Shown piece after piece: positions 8,444-17,128 of a stretch of 64,000 bases of DNA. The stretch lies in assembly GCF_037969725.1 (NCBI RefSeq), contig NZ_CP150203.1, positions 3,736,001-3,800,000 of the forward strand. The letters run 5' to 3'. The notes below the pieces were generated by a model. It saw nothing but the letters and a program-made list of their open reading frames with translations. It made no database searches and was not told the origin of the DNA. Both the position numbers and the translations under genes were made by a program. Every line of letters starts with the position of its first letter. Positions within the stretch are counted from its first letter, which is position 1. The stretch comes from Paenibacillus sp. FSL W8-0426. GTDB taxonomy: Bacteria > Bacillota > Bacilli > Paenibacillales > Paenibacillaceae.

Positions 8444-9880
8444 TCAATAAGAAATGGCGCACGTCTTAAGCTCGGTGAAAAAATCCAGTCCAGCCTGGCC
8501 CTGTTCGCGCGAATGGGAGCTTGACAGCTTCATGCCGCCAAACGGGGACTGATACTCGACACCCGCGGTTTCCTGATTGACACGGACCATTCCGGCCCGA
8601 GCCTCGTCCAGGAACCGATGGGCAGCCGATAAATTTCGGGTAAACAGCGAAGCGCTCAGCCCATAAATCGATTGATTGCACAAAGCTACCGCTTCGTCAA
8701 AGTCGGCCGCTTTCAGCACCGCGGCGACGGGGCCGAATATTTCCTCCTGGATCAGTGGGTGACCTGCGCTTACGCCGGCGGCTACGATCGGCCGAATATA
8801 ATACCCCTCTGAATCTCCGGAGACAGGCGGGCCCTGCGCCAGAATATCCGCTTGTTCGTTCGCCATATGCACATAGGACATGACGGTTTCATACTGTCCT
8901 GCGGAAGCCACGGGACCGAGGTAAGCCTCGCTGTCCAATGCCGGGGCCAGCTTGATGTTGGACATGGCATGCGACAATTCCCTGACAAACGAATCGTAGA
9001 TGCCTGACTCCACGATAATCCGGCTTGTTGCCGTGCATTTTTGCCCCGCCGATCGAAACGCGCCGCTGACAATGAGCGGCACAGCCGTTTCAAGATCCGC
9101 GTCGTTTAATACGACGGCAGCATTTTTGCCGCCCATTTCGGTCTGATATTTGATATTGCGCCTGGCGCACATTTGAGCAATGCCAAGTCCTGTGGACGTG
9201 GAGCCGGTAAAACTCACGGCGTCCAAAGGCGTTTCCTCCAGCAGCGCCTTGCCGATCCGGCTGCCCTTGCCGATAACCAGATTGATGACGCCGGGCGGAA
9301 GCCCAGCTGCTTCAAACAGTTCCGCCAGCCTGGTCGCGGTCAGCGATGCAAGCTCGGCCGGCTTCCATACGACCGTGTTTCCGCAAATCAGCGCGGGCGC
9401 TATTTTCCAGATCGGAATGGCCACGGGGAAGTTCCAGGGCGTAATGATGCCCGCCACACCGAGAGAAACCTTCCTGGTGAATTGCAGCACATTCCGCTCA
9501 CTCGAAGGGATGACCGCACCGTTCGCCCGCAGGCCCTCGGCGGCGTAATAACGCAGCAGATTCACCCCCCGCCTTACTTCCCCGTGCATTTCGGCAATCG
9601 GTTTCCCCATCTCCAGGCTTGAGAGAAGGGCGACGTCATCCGAGGCCGACTCCAGCAGATCCGCCATCCGTTCCAAATGACCGGCTCTGGCGGGGCCGCT
9701 CAAGCCAGACCAAGAGCCGTAAGCTATTCGCGCCGCCTGCTCCGCCTGAACGACCTGCGACGAATCCGATAAATGCAGCACCCCTACCTGCTCTTTGGTA
9801 TTGGATGGGCTGAATACGGCGCACTCTCCCGCCGTCGGCTCGATCCATTCTCCCCCGATCCAGTTGCGGCTGTTTTTCAT
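8444..9880 (-). CDS. Aldehyde dehydrogenase, probable 2-oxoglutarate semialdehyde (2,5-dioxopentanoate) dehydrogenase
   Basis: A typical NAD(P)-dependent aldehyde dehydrogenase of 478 residues: FTGSTSTG nucleotide loop, the catalytic Glu in EMGGKN, and the catalytic Cys in GQKCTATSR. In hydroxyproline catabolism the last step oxidises 2-oxoglutarate semialdehyde to 2-oxoglutarate. The adjacent DapA-like deaminase produces exactly this semialdehyde, so the specificity follows from context. The ATG at 9880 is preferred over the one at 9910 because AAAGGAGG lies 8 bases before it, inside the longer frame. The gene follows the deaminase by 55 bases. Confidence 0.9.
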   Translation of the reverse strand: MKNSRNWIGGEWIEPTAGECAVFSPSNTKEQVGVLHLSDSSQVVQAEQAARIAYGSWSGLSGPARAGHLERMADLLESASDDVALLSSLEMGKPIAEMHGEVRRGVNLLRYYAAEGLRANGAVIPSSERNVLQFTRKVSLGVAGIITPWNFPVAIPIWKIAPALICGNTVVWKPAELASLTATRLAELFEAAGLPPGVINLVIGKGSRIGKALLEETPLDAVSFTGSTSTGLGIAQMCARRNIKYQTEMGGKNAAVVLNDADLETAVPLIVSGAFRSAGQKCTATSRIIVESGIYDSFVRELSHAMSNIKLAPALDSEAYLGPVASAGQYETVMSYVHMANEQADILAQGPPVSGDSEGYYIRPIVAAGVSAGHPLIQEEIFGPVAAVLKAADFDEAVALCNQSIYGLSASLFTRNLSAAHRFLDEARAGMVRVNQETAGVEYQSPFGGMKLSSSHSREQGQAGLDFFTELKTCAISY

Positions 9881-9935
9881 TGGCGTTCCTCCTTTTGCAG
9901 AGCTCATCATTCAGCTGATCCCCCAAGTCCAGTGA

Positions 9936-10823
9936 TCATGGCTGGCTCCATTCGCGCTTCACGGCAAACTCAAATGCTTCCTTAATGGCGGCATACTCGG
10001 CTTCCGGGAGAGGAAGGCGGGGTGGACGCGTCGGTCCTGCCGAAAATCCGGCCAGTTCCATCATATATTTGATCGATTGCACGAGCTGCGGACTGGCATC
10101 GAAGTGAAACAGCGGGAGAAGATGGCGATATAGATCGGTTGCCTCCTGAACTTTTCCTTGTCTCGCCAGATTAAACAGCTCCACGCCTTCCTTGGGCAGG
10201 GCATTCGGCACGCCCGAAATCCAGCCCGTTGCTCCGCACAACGCACCTTCCATGGCTAAATCGTCAACGCCGATCATCACTTCCAGATCGGTATGGGCCA
10301 AAATAGCGTGCACGCGGCGGATATCCCCGGAGAATTCCTTCACGGCCACGACATGTTCAAGTCCGGAAAGCCTGGAAAGCAGCTCTGGCGTCAAATCGAC
10401 TTTGTAATCATGCGGGTTGTTGTAAACGATGATCGGTAACCCCACTTCATTCAGTGCTTCATAATGAGCGACGACCTCAGACTCGAGCGGCTTGTAATTG
10501 ATCGGCGGCAAGGCCATCACGCCGGCGGCTCCCGCATCCCTGGCGTGCCGTACCCAATCTACAGCCTGCTTGGTGGAAGGCGCCGCGGAGCCGACGACCA
10601 CCGGCACTCGTCCTGCCGCGGCTTCGATGACCGTCTCTACCACCTTGGCCCGCTCCTCCTGCGTCAAAGTTGCATATTCGCCCAATGATCCGGCTGGAAT
10701 CAAACCGTTCACGCCCTGTAAGATGAGCGTATCGCAAAGCTCGGCAAGACGCTGGTAATCGACCTCGTAATCCGCTGTAAACGGTGTGACAAGCGCGACA
10801 TAGACCCCTTCAAATGTTGGCAT
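9936..10823 (-). CDS. DapA-family 1-pyrroline-4-hydroxy-2-carboxylate deaminase (LhpC-like)
   Basis: A 295-residue class I aldolase of the dihydrodipicolinate synthase/N-acetylneuraminate lyase family. The Schiff-base lysine is in VVAVKEFSGD, the Tyr loop is VYNNPHDYK, and the substrate loop GSLGEYATLT is present. Family members in hydroxyproline clusters deaminate and dehydrate 1-pyrroline-4-hydroxy-2-carboxylate to 2-oxoglutarate semialdehyde. It sits between the racemase-family genes and the aldehyde dehydrogenase, the order expected for that pathway. A lysine-biosynthesis DapA is less likely in this setting. GGGGAG precedes the ATG by 10 bases. Confidence 0.88.
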   Translation of the reverse strand: MPTFEGVYVALVTPFTADYEVDYQRLAELCDTLILQGVNGLIPAGSLGEYATLTQEERAKVVETVIEAAAGRVPVVVGSAAPSTKQAVDWVRHARDAGAAGVMALPPINYKPLESEVVAHYEALNEVGLPIIVYNNPHDYKVDLTPELLSRLSGLEHVVAVKEFSGDIRRVHAILAHTDLEVMIGVDDLAMEGALCGATGWISGVPNALPKEGVELFNLARQGKVQEATDLYRHLLPLFHFDASPQLVQSIKYMMELAGFSAGPTRPPRLPLPEAEYAAIKEAFEFAVKREWSQP

Positions 10824-10870
10824 ATTGATATTTCTCCCCTCAGTGTTATCCAGCCTGCATCGTACTCGAT

Positions 10871-11893
10871 TCAGTACAGAACAAAGCCTTCCGGCAGCGG
10901 GTCCGACGGATCGAGCAAAAAGTTCATAAAGCCCAGAATGTGAGCAGTTCCGGTAAGGCTGGGAATGACGGCATGATACCCGTGAGTTTCCGTTTCACTC
11001 GCGATGCTTCCTACGATTTGGGCGCCAGTGATGCCTTCATATATAACCTGCTGCCCGGGCTCCAGCGGACAGCGGGCATGCAGAACCGCCATGTGGGCGC
11101 AGGCGGCGGCCCCTCCGGGCGACCGATCAAGCTGCTCTCCGGCCAATGCAGCCGCACAGCGATATGCGAGCCGGTTCGGGTGTCCGTCATCGCCCGTTGC
11201 ATCGTGCCTTTGATAAAAAAAGACGCCGTGAATTCCGGTTATCCAGTCCAATTGCGGATGCCTTACCTCAAGCTGCCGCTCGATCTCCTCCCGGATCAGC
11301 CTGCCCCATTCCCGCAGCTTCGGAAGCGCAAAAACATCACCGGTTTCCCACATCGACGTATCGACGACAGCATAAAACTCACCGCCAAAGGCGACATCGA
11401 CCCTTGCCTCCATGCCTTGAACCTTCACCGCAAGCTGCTCGGCATACACGAAGCTTGGGACATTCCAAAAAGAAACCGAGCGGACCTCATGCCCGTTGCA
11501 GTCGGCAAATGCCTTGACCGTTCCGGCAGGGCAATCGATCAGAATGCCTTTGGCCGCTTCCGAAGGAGACAGCTGTCCCGTCGACGTCCATGCCGCGACG
11601 GCGGCGATGATTCCGTGGCCGCTAATGGCCGAAAGGCCCGCCTGGTTCAGGAATAACAGCCCGAAGCTTGCTTCCTCCGTCGTTGGTGCCGTCACAATCG
11701 CCCCCGTCATCTCGCGGTGTCCACGCGGTTCAGCGAGCAGCAGCTTTCGGACGGAATCGAAATGTCGTTTGAAAAATAAAGACTTCTCATACTGGGAGGA
11801 GCCGCTGATCTGCGGCAGCCCCCCGGTGATGATCCGCAGCGGCTGACCGCAGGAATGCGTATCGAGCGCCGCATACCATTTCGTTGTTTCCAT
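10871..11893 (-). CDS. Divergent proline-racemase-family protein lacking both catalytic cysteines
   Basis: The fold matches the proline racemase/hydroxyproline epimerase/trans-3-hydroxyproline dehydratase family over 340 residues. The two acid/base positions are unusual. The first, normally MCGHG, reads AISGHG (Ser for Cys); the second, normally DRSPCG, reads DRSPGG (Gly for Cys or Thr), with a Cys four residues later (AAAC). Epimerases use Cys/Cys and human-type trans-3-hydroxyproline dehydratase Cys/Thr, so a Ser/Gly pair argues against normal racemization. It lies 23 bases after the Cys/Cys epimerase and may be a dehydratase of another hydroxyproline isomer, or act on a related substrate. 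GGAGG lies 6 bases before the ATG. Function is unassigned beyond the family. Confidence 0.82.
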   Translation of the reverse strand: METTKWYAALDTHSCGQPLRIITGGLPQISGSSQYEKSLFFKRHFDSVRKLLLAEPRGHREMTGAIVTAPTTEEASFGLLFLNQAGLSAISGHGIIAAVAAWTSTGQLSPSEAAKGILIDCPAGTVKAFADCNGHEVRSVSFWNVPSFVYAEQLAVKVQGMEARVDVAFGGEFYAVVDTSMWETGDVFALPKLREWGRLIREEIERQLEVRHPQLDWITGIHGVFFYQRHDATGDDGHPNRLAYRCAAALAGEQLDRSPGGAAACAHMAVLHARCPLEPGQQVIYEGITGAQIVGSIASETETHGYHAVIPSLTGTAHILGFMNFLLDPSDPLPEGFVLY

Positions 11894-11915
11894 AGCTGGC
11901 CTCCGATTAACTTCG

Positions 11916-12917
11916 TTAGAGCAGGAAGAATCCCTTACTCAACGGGTCTTGGTCCTGGTAAACAAATTGATGAAAGCCCGTAATCCACGCCGAACCGGAT
12001 ATTTCGGGAATGACTGCCGTCAATCCGCCCACGGTCGTTTCCTCCAACACTTTGGCCCGGAACATGGAGCCCACGATGCTTTCATGCACAAACTCCTCTC
12101 CCTTTTGCAGTTCCCCCTTGGCGTAAAGAACAGCAACCTTCGCCGAAGTCCCCGTGCCGCAGGGAGAGCGGTCAATGCCGCCGGGGGGCACAACAACCGT
12201 ATTCCGGCAGCTGGCCGACGGCGATACGGGATCACTATAGAACTCGATATGGGTGAGTCCGCGAATGACGGGAAATTCGGGATGTACCACCTCGATTTCA
12301 CGATTGACCGCCTCCCGGATCTTGATCGCCAGCCCGACGATTTCCGAACCCCGGCCGGGAACGAGCGGCAGACGAAGCGGACGCGCATCCACAAGCCCGT
12401 AAAAATTGCCCCCGTACGCAATATCCACGGAAATGACGCCAATGCCCTCCACGCGAACCCGTACATCCGACTGGTATAAAAAGGAGGCGATGTTGGTGAA
12501 CGAAACCTTTTTCACCTTTCCGTTCTCCACCGTAAGCTTTGCTTTCACCATACCCGCCGGCGTATCCAAATGGATGACGTCCTTGCTTCCCGGGTAAATT
12601 CCTCCCTCGATCAACGCGGTGCATAAACCGATGGTGTCGTGTCCGCACATCGGCAAATATCCGCCGCTTTCAATGAAGACAACCCCGATGTCTGCCTCTT
12701 TATTGCATGGCGGGGTCAAAATGCAGCCTGACATGACTTCGTGCCCCCGCGGCTCCAGCATCAGGGCCCGGCGAAAATCGTCGTAATGCTCGGACATGTA
12801 CACCATCTTCTCGGTCATTGTGCAGCCGATCAGCTCGGGTGCTCCGCTTGTTACGGTCCGGGTGGGGTTTCCCCCCGTGTGCGTGTCGATGGTGGTCACC
12901 AGCTTGGATATTTTCAA
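11916..12917 (-). CDS. 4-hydroxyproline 2-epimerase (proline racemase family, Cys/Cys)
   Basis: A 333-residue member of the proline racemase family with both catalytic cysteines: LPMCGHDTIG and DRSPCGTGTSA. These residues abstract and donate the alpha proton to interconvert trans-4-hydroxy-L-proline and cis-4-hydroxy-D-proline, the first step of bacterial hydroxyproline breakdown. Proline racemase activity cannot be excluded from sequence alone, but the neighbouring FAD dehydrogenase, deaminase and semialdehyde dehydrogenase favour hydroxyproline. The start is a TTG at 12917 with AGGAGG 7 bases upstream. It overlaps the stop of the dehydrogenase gene (TTGA), which couples their translation. 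Confidence 0.92.
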   Translation of the reverse strand: MKISKLVTTIDTHTGGNPTRTVTSGAPELIGCTMTEKMVYMSEHYDDFRRALMLEPRGHEVMSGCILTPPCNKEADIGVVFIESGGYLPMCGHDTIGLCTALIEGGIYPGSKDVIHLDTPAGMVKAKLTVENGKVKKVSFTNIASFLYQSDVRVRVEGIGVISVDIAYGGNFYGLVDARPLRLPLVPGRGSEIVGLAIKIREAVNREIEVVHPEFPVIRGLTHIEFYSDPVSPSASCRNTVVVPPGGIDRSPCGTGTSAKVAVLYAKGELQKGEEFVHESIVGSMFRAKVLEETTVGGLTAVIPEISGSAWITGFHQFVYQDQDPLSKGFFLL

Positions 12918-14110
12918 AAGACTACCTCCTGTCTGCCCGCCTCTCGGCGGAAACGGTCATAACGCAGCGGATCAACCGGAATGCAGGTCGGGACTCCTTT
13001 CAGCATTTCGCTCATGACCTTTCCCGTAACGGCCGCGAGGCTGATGCCATCGCCTTCGTGCCCTGCCGCGACATAGAATCCGGGAATTTCATCAACAGCA
13101 GATACGATGGGCAAATGATCCGGCGTCCAAGGGCGCAGCCCCGCGTAGGTTCGAAGCAGCGGAACCTGTTTCAGGACAGGAAAAAATCGAATCGCCCTTT
13201 CAGCGATAAGCTGGATGACCTCCTGATCCACCCGGGCGTCCATCCCCGCAAATTGGCGGCTCGAGCCAATCAGGAAATTTTGCGAAGCAGTCGGTTCGAA
13301 TACGAGCGCGATCCCGTATTGTTCAAATTTCGGTTCCACGCTGCGTTTTCCGCCAAACTTGCTCATCAGGTAACCGAATTCCATCACCTTTCGCTTCCCG
13401 ATGCTCTCCCAGCGGGAAGCGACCAGAATGTGACCCTTGCGGGGTTCGATCGGAATATCCAGTCCGACCATTTGTCCAATATGCTTCGACCATACCCCTG
13501 CAGCATTGATGACGGTCCGGGTATGAATCGTGCCGGCGGCAGTCTCCACTCCGCGTATTCTCCGCTTTGCATCAAGCAAAATCGCCGTAACGGGCATATG
13601 GTTCCGCAGCCTGGCTCCGTACCGTCGGGCGGCAGATGCCAGCGAATAGGCGAGCAGCACCGGATTCACCGTCGAATCCGTGGCACACTCCAAGCCGCCG
13701 GGCAGATCTTCGGCCAGTGCCGGCCATTCGCTGCGGAGATCTTTTTGGTCGAGCATGCGGAACGGAAGGCCGGCCTCACGCTGGCGTATAACCCAGTTTT
13801 CGGCGGCAAGCATCTCCTCTTCCGTCTCGCAGACCAGAATGCTGCCCGGGGCGCGGTATTCGAATTCCTCACCCAGCTCCCGAGCCCATTCCGCCACCAG
13901 CTCCTGCGATTTTAAGGACATCTGGCTGTCAAAGCCGGGGTCCTTGTCAATCGCAAGAATATTGCCGTCGCATTTGGAAGAGGTTCCTCCGGCGAGCTCC
14001 CCTCGCTCCACCACAATCACGTCCATACCTTGCTTCGCTGCATAATAAGCAATGGACAGGCCGATAATGCCTCCGCCGATGACAACAACTTCCGCAGATT
14101 CCGCATTCAT
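12914..14110 (-). CDS. D-hydroxyproline dehydrogenase, DAO-family FAD subunit (LhpB/HcnC/OoxB-like)
   Basis: The 398-residue product is a D-amino-acid-oxidase-family flavoprotein, with VVVIGGGIIGLSIAYYAAKQ at the N-terminus and ERGELAGGTSSK after it. It resembles the beta subunits of opine oxidase, HcnC and LhpB, which hold the substrate-oxidising FAD. It would convert cis-4-hydroxy-D-proline to 1-pyrroline-4-hydroxy-2-carboxylate. Its alpha and iron-sulfur partners are encoded at 6612-8430, separated from it by the epimerase, paralog, deaminase and aldehyde dehydrogenase genes. GGGGAG lies 6 bases before the ATG. It overlaps the epimerase start by 4 bases. Confidence 0.9.
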   Translation of the reverse strand: MNAESAEVVVIGGGIIGLSIAYYAAKQGMDVIVVERGELAGGTSSKCDGNILAIDKDPGFDSQMSLKSQELVAEWARELGEEFEYRAPGSILVCETEEEMLAAENWVIRQREAGLPFRMLDQKDLRSEWPALAEDLPGGLECATDSTVNPVLLAYSLASAARRYGARLRNHMPVTAILLDAKRRIRGVETAAGTIHTRTVINAAGVWSKHIGQMVGLDIPIEPRKGHILVASRWESIGKRKVMEFGYLMSKFGGKRSVEPKFEQYGIALVFEPTASQNFLIGSSRQFAGMDARVDQEVIQLIAERAIRFFPVLKQVPLLRTYAGLRPWTPDHLPIVSAVDEIPGFYVAAGHEGDGISLAAVTGKVMSEMLKGVPTCIPVDPLRYDRFRREAGRQEVVF

Positions 14111-14133
14111 GAATCGCTCCCCTGCCTCCCCTC

Positions 14134-15204
14134 TTACAACACAATCAGTTCTTTATTCGATGTTGTCAGCACTTCAATGCCCGTATCGGTAATCAGAATG
14201 TCGTCTTCGATGCGGACGCCTCCAAAATCAGGAAGATAGATGCCGGGCTCAACCGTCATAATCATGCCAGGCTCCAGCCGATCCTCCGTTTGTTTGGAAA
14301 ACCGCATAAGCTCGTGAATCTCCAAACCAAAGGCGTGACCAAGGCCATGGCCGAAATACTCCCCGTACCCGCGGCGGGAAATATACTCCCTGGCCAACGC
14401 GTCGCCCTCCTTCCCGGTCATGCCCGGTTTCAGTCCCTCCAGAACGGATTTGTTAGCGTCCAACACGATCCCGTATATTTCCCGATGGCGTTCGGTCGGT
14501 TTGCCGATAAAAACCGTGCGCGTCAAATCGGAACAGTATCCATCGTAATTCGCGCCGAAATCCAGGGTCACGAATTCATTCATGCCCAGCGGCTTGTCGC
14601 TGGCCAATCCGTGCGGAAGCGCCGAGCGCGCACCGGAAGCGACGATGGTCGGATACGCCGACGACACCGCGCCTTTTTTACGCATGAAATATTCCAGCTC
14701 CGTCGCCACCTCCCTTTCGGTCACGCCCGGCTTCATTACGCCCAGAATAAACGCAAAAGCCTGTTCCGTAATTTCGATCGCCTTGCGGATACAACGCTGT
14801 TCCTCCTCGTCCTTGATGCCGCGCAGCTTTTCGATGACATTCCCGGTTGGCGCCAGCTCGATCCCTGCAAACGTCCGCTCGTACGCTTCATAGTCGGCAA
14901 AAGGAACATGATGTTTTTCAAACCCCATTTTCTTGACGCCGGCAGTACTCAGTTTTTCACGGATGAATTCAAGAGGCTCGCCCCCATGCTGCACCACTTC
15001 AAATTCCATGGCTTGCTGCTCCGCTTGGCGAACATAACGAAAATCGGTCACCAGCCATGCCTGCTCCTGTGTAATTACGGCCCAACCGGCGGTGCCCGTA
15101 AAACCGGTAACGTATCTCCGGTTAAACGGACTGGAAATCAACAGTGCATCCAGTTCCTGCCGCGCAATTGCTTCTCTTGCCTTGCCGAGTCGCCGAGCTT
15201 TCAT
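14134..15204 (-). CDS. M24 family Xaa-Pro aminopeptidase / prolidase
   Basis: A 356-residue creatinase-fold (M24B) metallopeptidase with an N-terminal creatinase_N domain. The metal ligands are visible in DFGANYDGYCSDLTRT (two Asp), HGLGHAFGLEIHE (His), MTVEPGIYLP (Glu) and GGVRIEDD (Glu). Such enzymes cleave at Xaa-Pro bonds in the cytoplasm. Its place between an importer and hydroxyproline catabolism suggests that it releases Hyp or Pro from imported peptides; this is inference. AAGGAG precedes the ATG by 11 bases. The 120-base gap in front of the gene holds a palindrome, so a secondary promoter is possible here. Confidence 0.9.
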   Translation of the reverse strand: MKARRLGKAREAIARQELDALLISSPFNRRYVTGFTGTAGWAVITQEQAWLVTDFRYVRQAEQQAMEFEVVQHGGEPLEFIREKLSTAGVKKMGFEKHHVPFADYEAYERTFAGIELAPTGNVIEKLRGIKDEEEQRCIRKAIEITEQAFAFILGVMKPGVTEREVATELEYFMRKKGAVSSAYPTIVASGARSALPHGLASDKPLGMNEFVTLDFGANYDGYCSDLTRTVFIGKPTERHREIYGIVLDANKSVLEGLKPGMTGKEGDALAREYISRRGYGEYFGHGLGHAFGLEIHELMRFSKQTEDRLEPGMIMTVEPGIYLPDFGGVRIEDDILITDTGIEVLTTSNKELIVL

Positions 15205-15274
15205 ATTGGATCACGCTCCTTCCGTATTGTGACAAAGCGAATGTATACAGTCTCTTCAGCATGTAACGAAATTG

Positions 15275-15302
15275 GGTTGAATTTTCTTCAACCATGTTGA
15301 AT
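15275..15302. promoter_or_regulatory. Palindrome GGTTGAA-N5-TTCAACC plus ATGTTGAAT, possible operator
   Basis: In the 120-base gap between the permease and peptidase genes a perfect 7-bp inverted repeat (15275-15281 and 15287-15293) is followed by ATGTTGAAT (15294-15302). The same 9-mer occurs inverted (ATTCAACAT, 22540-22548) in front of the XRE-cupin gene that heads the operon. Both sites could bind one regulator. There is no T run, so it is not a terminator. Confidence 0.35.
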
Positions 15303-15324
15303 CATAGGGATGCCGACTCTTGAA

Positions 15325-16155
15325 TTACCCCTTCATTCCGGTCAACGTAATCCCTTCGATAAAATAACGCTGGCCTATGAAAAAAACGACGATAACCGGT
15401 AAAATAACGACGGTCGAGGCCGCCATCAAAAGGTGCCACTGCGCGCTGTGAAGCGACTGGAACATTTGCAGGCCCAGCGCCAGCGTGAACTTTCTCTCCT
15501 CATTCAAGTACACCAGCGGTCCCATGAAGTCGTTCCAGGAATTCATAAAGGAGAACAATCCGATCACGATCAGAGGCGGTTTGGACAAAGGAATGATGAT
15601 CCGGGTGAAAATGGTCCACGGGCCTGCACCATCCACATATGCAGCTTCGTCCATATCTTTCGGTATCGTGGAATAAAACTGCCGGAGCAAAAAGATATCA
15701 AAGGCCGAGCCAAACCATACCGGCAGAATCAGCGGGACATACGTATTGATCAGGTCGGCAAACCTCCACCCGATAAACGTAGGAATCAAGGTGACGGCGC
15801 CGGGAAGCATCATGCTGGCCAGCAGCAGGCCGAAGAAGAGCCGTCTTCCCGGCCATTCCAGCCTGGCGTAGCTGTAAGCTCCAATCGAACTGCTGAAGAG
15901 TGCTCCAAACAGACAGCTGATCGTAATGATCAGTGTGTTGCGGAAAAACAGGAAAAAGTCGATGGTGGTTAGCGCCTCCACATAGTTTTGAAGCTGAAAG
16001 GGCGAAGGAATCCACTTCGGCGGCATCTCGAAAATTTGCAGCGAATTCATCATGGAACTGCGTACCAGCCAAAACAGGGGCAGCAAGCAGAAGGCAGCTC
16101 CCGCAATGAGGATCGAGTAAACGATAATCTGCTGAATACGGCGGCTTTTCTTCAC
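15325..16155 (-). CDS. Carbohydrate ABC transporter permease (MalG/LacG type)
   Basis: A 276-residue inner-membrane permease of the CUT1 family with six expected membrane segments. The ATPase-docking loop is visible as EAAYVDGAGPWTIFTRIIIP. It pairs with the permease gene just upstream and with the binding protein before that. No ATPase gene is present nearby, so a shared MsmX-type ATPase is expected, as is usual for CUT1 systems in Firmicutes. The start is GTG at 16155, with GAGGTG 9 bases upstream inside the end of the preceding gene. Imported compounds are probably glycans or glycosylated peptides rather than free hydroxyproline. Confidence 0.9.
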   Translation of the reverse strand: MKKSRRIQQIIVYSILIAGAAFCLLPLFWLVRSSMMNSLQIFEMPPKWIPSPFQLQNYVEALTTIDFFLFFRNTLIITISCLFGALFSSSIGAYSYARLEWPGRRLFFGLLLASMMLPGAVTLIPTFIGWRFADLINTYVPLILPVWFGSAFDIFLLRQFYSTIPKDMDEAAYVDGAGPWTIFTRIIIPLSKPPLIVIGLFSFMNSWNDFMGPLVYLNEERKFTLALGLQMFQSLHSAQWHLLMAASTVVILPVIVVFFIGQRYFIEGITLTGMKG

Positions 16156-16161
16156 AGGGAG

Positions 16162-17073
16162 CTACACCTCGCTTTCATAGAATACCCAGGATTTCGACGT
16201 GCGGAAGAATATGACCGTGACCAAAAGCACGATGATGAACAGAATCCACGCAATGGCGGATGCTTGCCCCATTTCCCCGAACTGAAAGGCCTGCCGATAA
16301 ATATAGTAGTTATAAAACAGGCTGGCATTGTTGGGCCCTCCCTGCGTCATAATCAGCGCCTCGGTAAATACCTGGAAGGCTCCGATCGATCCCATGATCA
16401 GGTTAAAGAAGATAATTGGCGTCATCATGGGAATCGTAATATGCCGGAATTTCCGGAATGCGCCGGCACCGTCCACAATGGCCGCCTCATACAAGGATCG
16501 CGGCACCCCTTGCAAGCCTGCAAGGAAAATGATGATGGTGCTCCCCATCCCCCAAAGGCTCATCATCACAATCGAAGGCACCACCGTTTGTTCGGAATAC
16601 AACCAGTCGAGCGTAGGCAGATTCAGTGCTTCAAGAAAGCTGTTGAACAGTCCCAGATCAGGACTAAACAGCCAGAGCCAGATCATGGAAGAGGCGACCG
16701 CAGGCACGATGGACGGCAAATAAAAGATCGTGCGAAAGACGGATTTGCCGCGAATGAACTGCATGTTCAGCAAAAAAGCAGCCATAAAGGAGAACACAAG
16801 GCCAAGCGGAACACGGAGAATGACGTATTTCAAGGTGACCCACAACGAATTGTAGAAATAGGGATCCGTCCCGTCAAAGAGCCGAATATAATTGGCGAAT
16901 CCGATAAATTTAGGCGTGTTGACGATCCGGTAATCCGTAAAGCTGAGCAGCAAACTGGCGAGCATCGGCAGCATGACAAACAACATCAGTCCCACAATGC
17001 TGGGTAGGGCGAACAGGATGCCCGCCATGGCGATCCGGCGTTTGTGCTGAATATGAATCCCCCCTATCTTCAA
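16162..17073 (-). CDS. Carbohydrate ABC transporter permease (MalF/LacF type)
   Basis: A 303-residue CUT1 permease with a basic N-terminus, several hydrophobic segments and the EAA loop (YEAAIVDGAGAFRKFRHITI). It forms the membrane channel with the next gene. The start is uncertain: TTG at 17073 has only a weak ribosome site, while a G-rich stretch (ATAGGGGGG) lies inside the frame just after it, so a start a few codons later is possible. It follows the binding-protein gene by 55 bases. Confidence 0.88.
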   Translation of the reverse strand: MKIGGIHIQHKRRIAMAGILFALPSIVGLMLFVMLPMLASLLLSFTDYRIVNTPKFIGFANYIRLFDGTDPYFYNSLWVTLKYVILRVPLGLVFSFMAAFLLNMQFIRGKSVFRTIFYLPSIVPAVASSMIWLWLFSPDLGLFNSFLEALNLPTLDWLYSEQTVVPSIVMMSLWGMGSTIIIFLAGLQGVPRSLYEAAIVDGAGAFRKFRHITIPMMTPIIFFNLIMGSIGAFQVFTEALIMTQGGPNNASLFYNYYIYRQAFQFGEMGQASAIAWILFIIVLLVTVIFFRTSKSWVFYESEV

Positions 17074-17128
17074 TGAATACCGTCAAAGTCATGGACAGAC
17101 CGCGGTTTGCTGCTTCCGCCGAAAAGGA

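Noticed and set aside
12818..13915. 365-codon plus-strand open frame across two genes
   Set aside because: It runs antisense over the epimerase start and the dehydrogenase gene, both of which have intact motifs and ribosome sites.
15275..15293. Inverted repeat as a terminator after the permease genes
   Set aside because: No T run follows on either strand, and the stem is short, so an operator is more likely.
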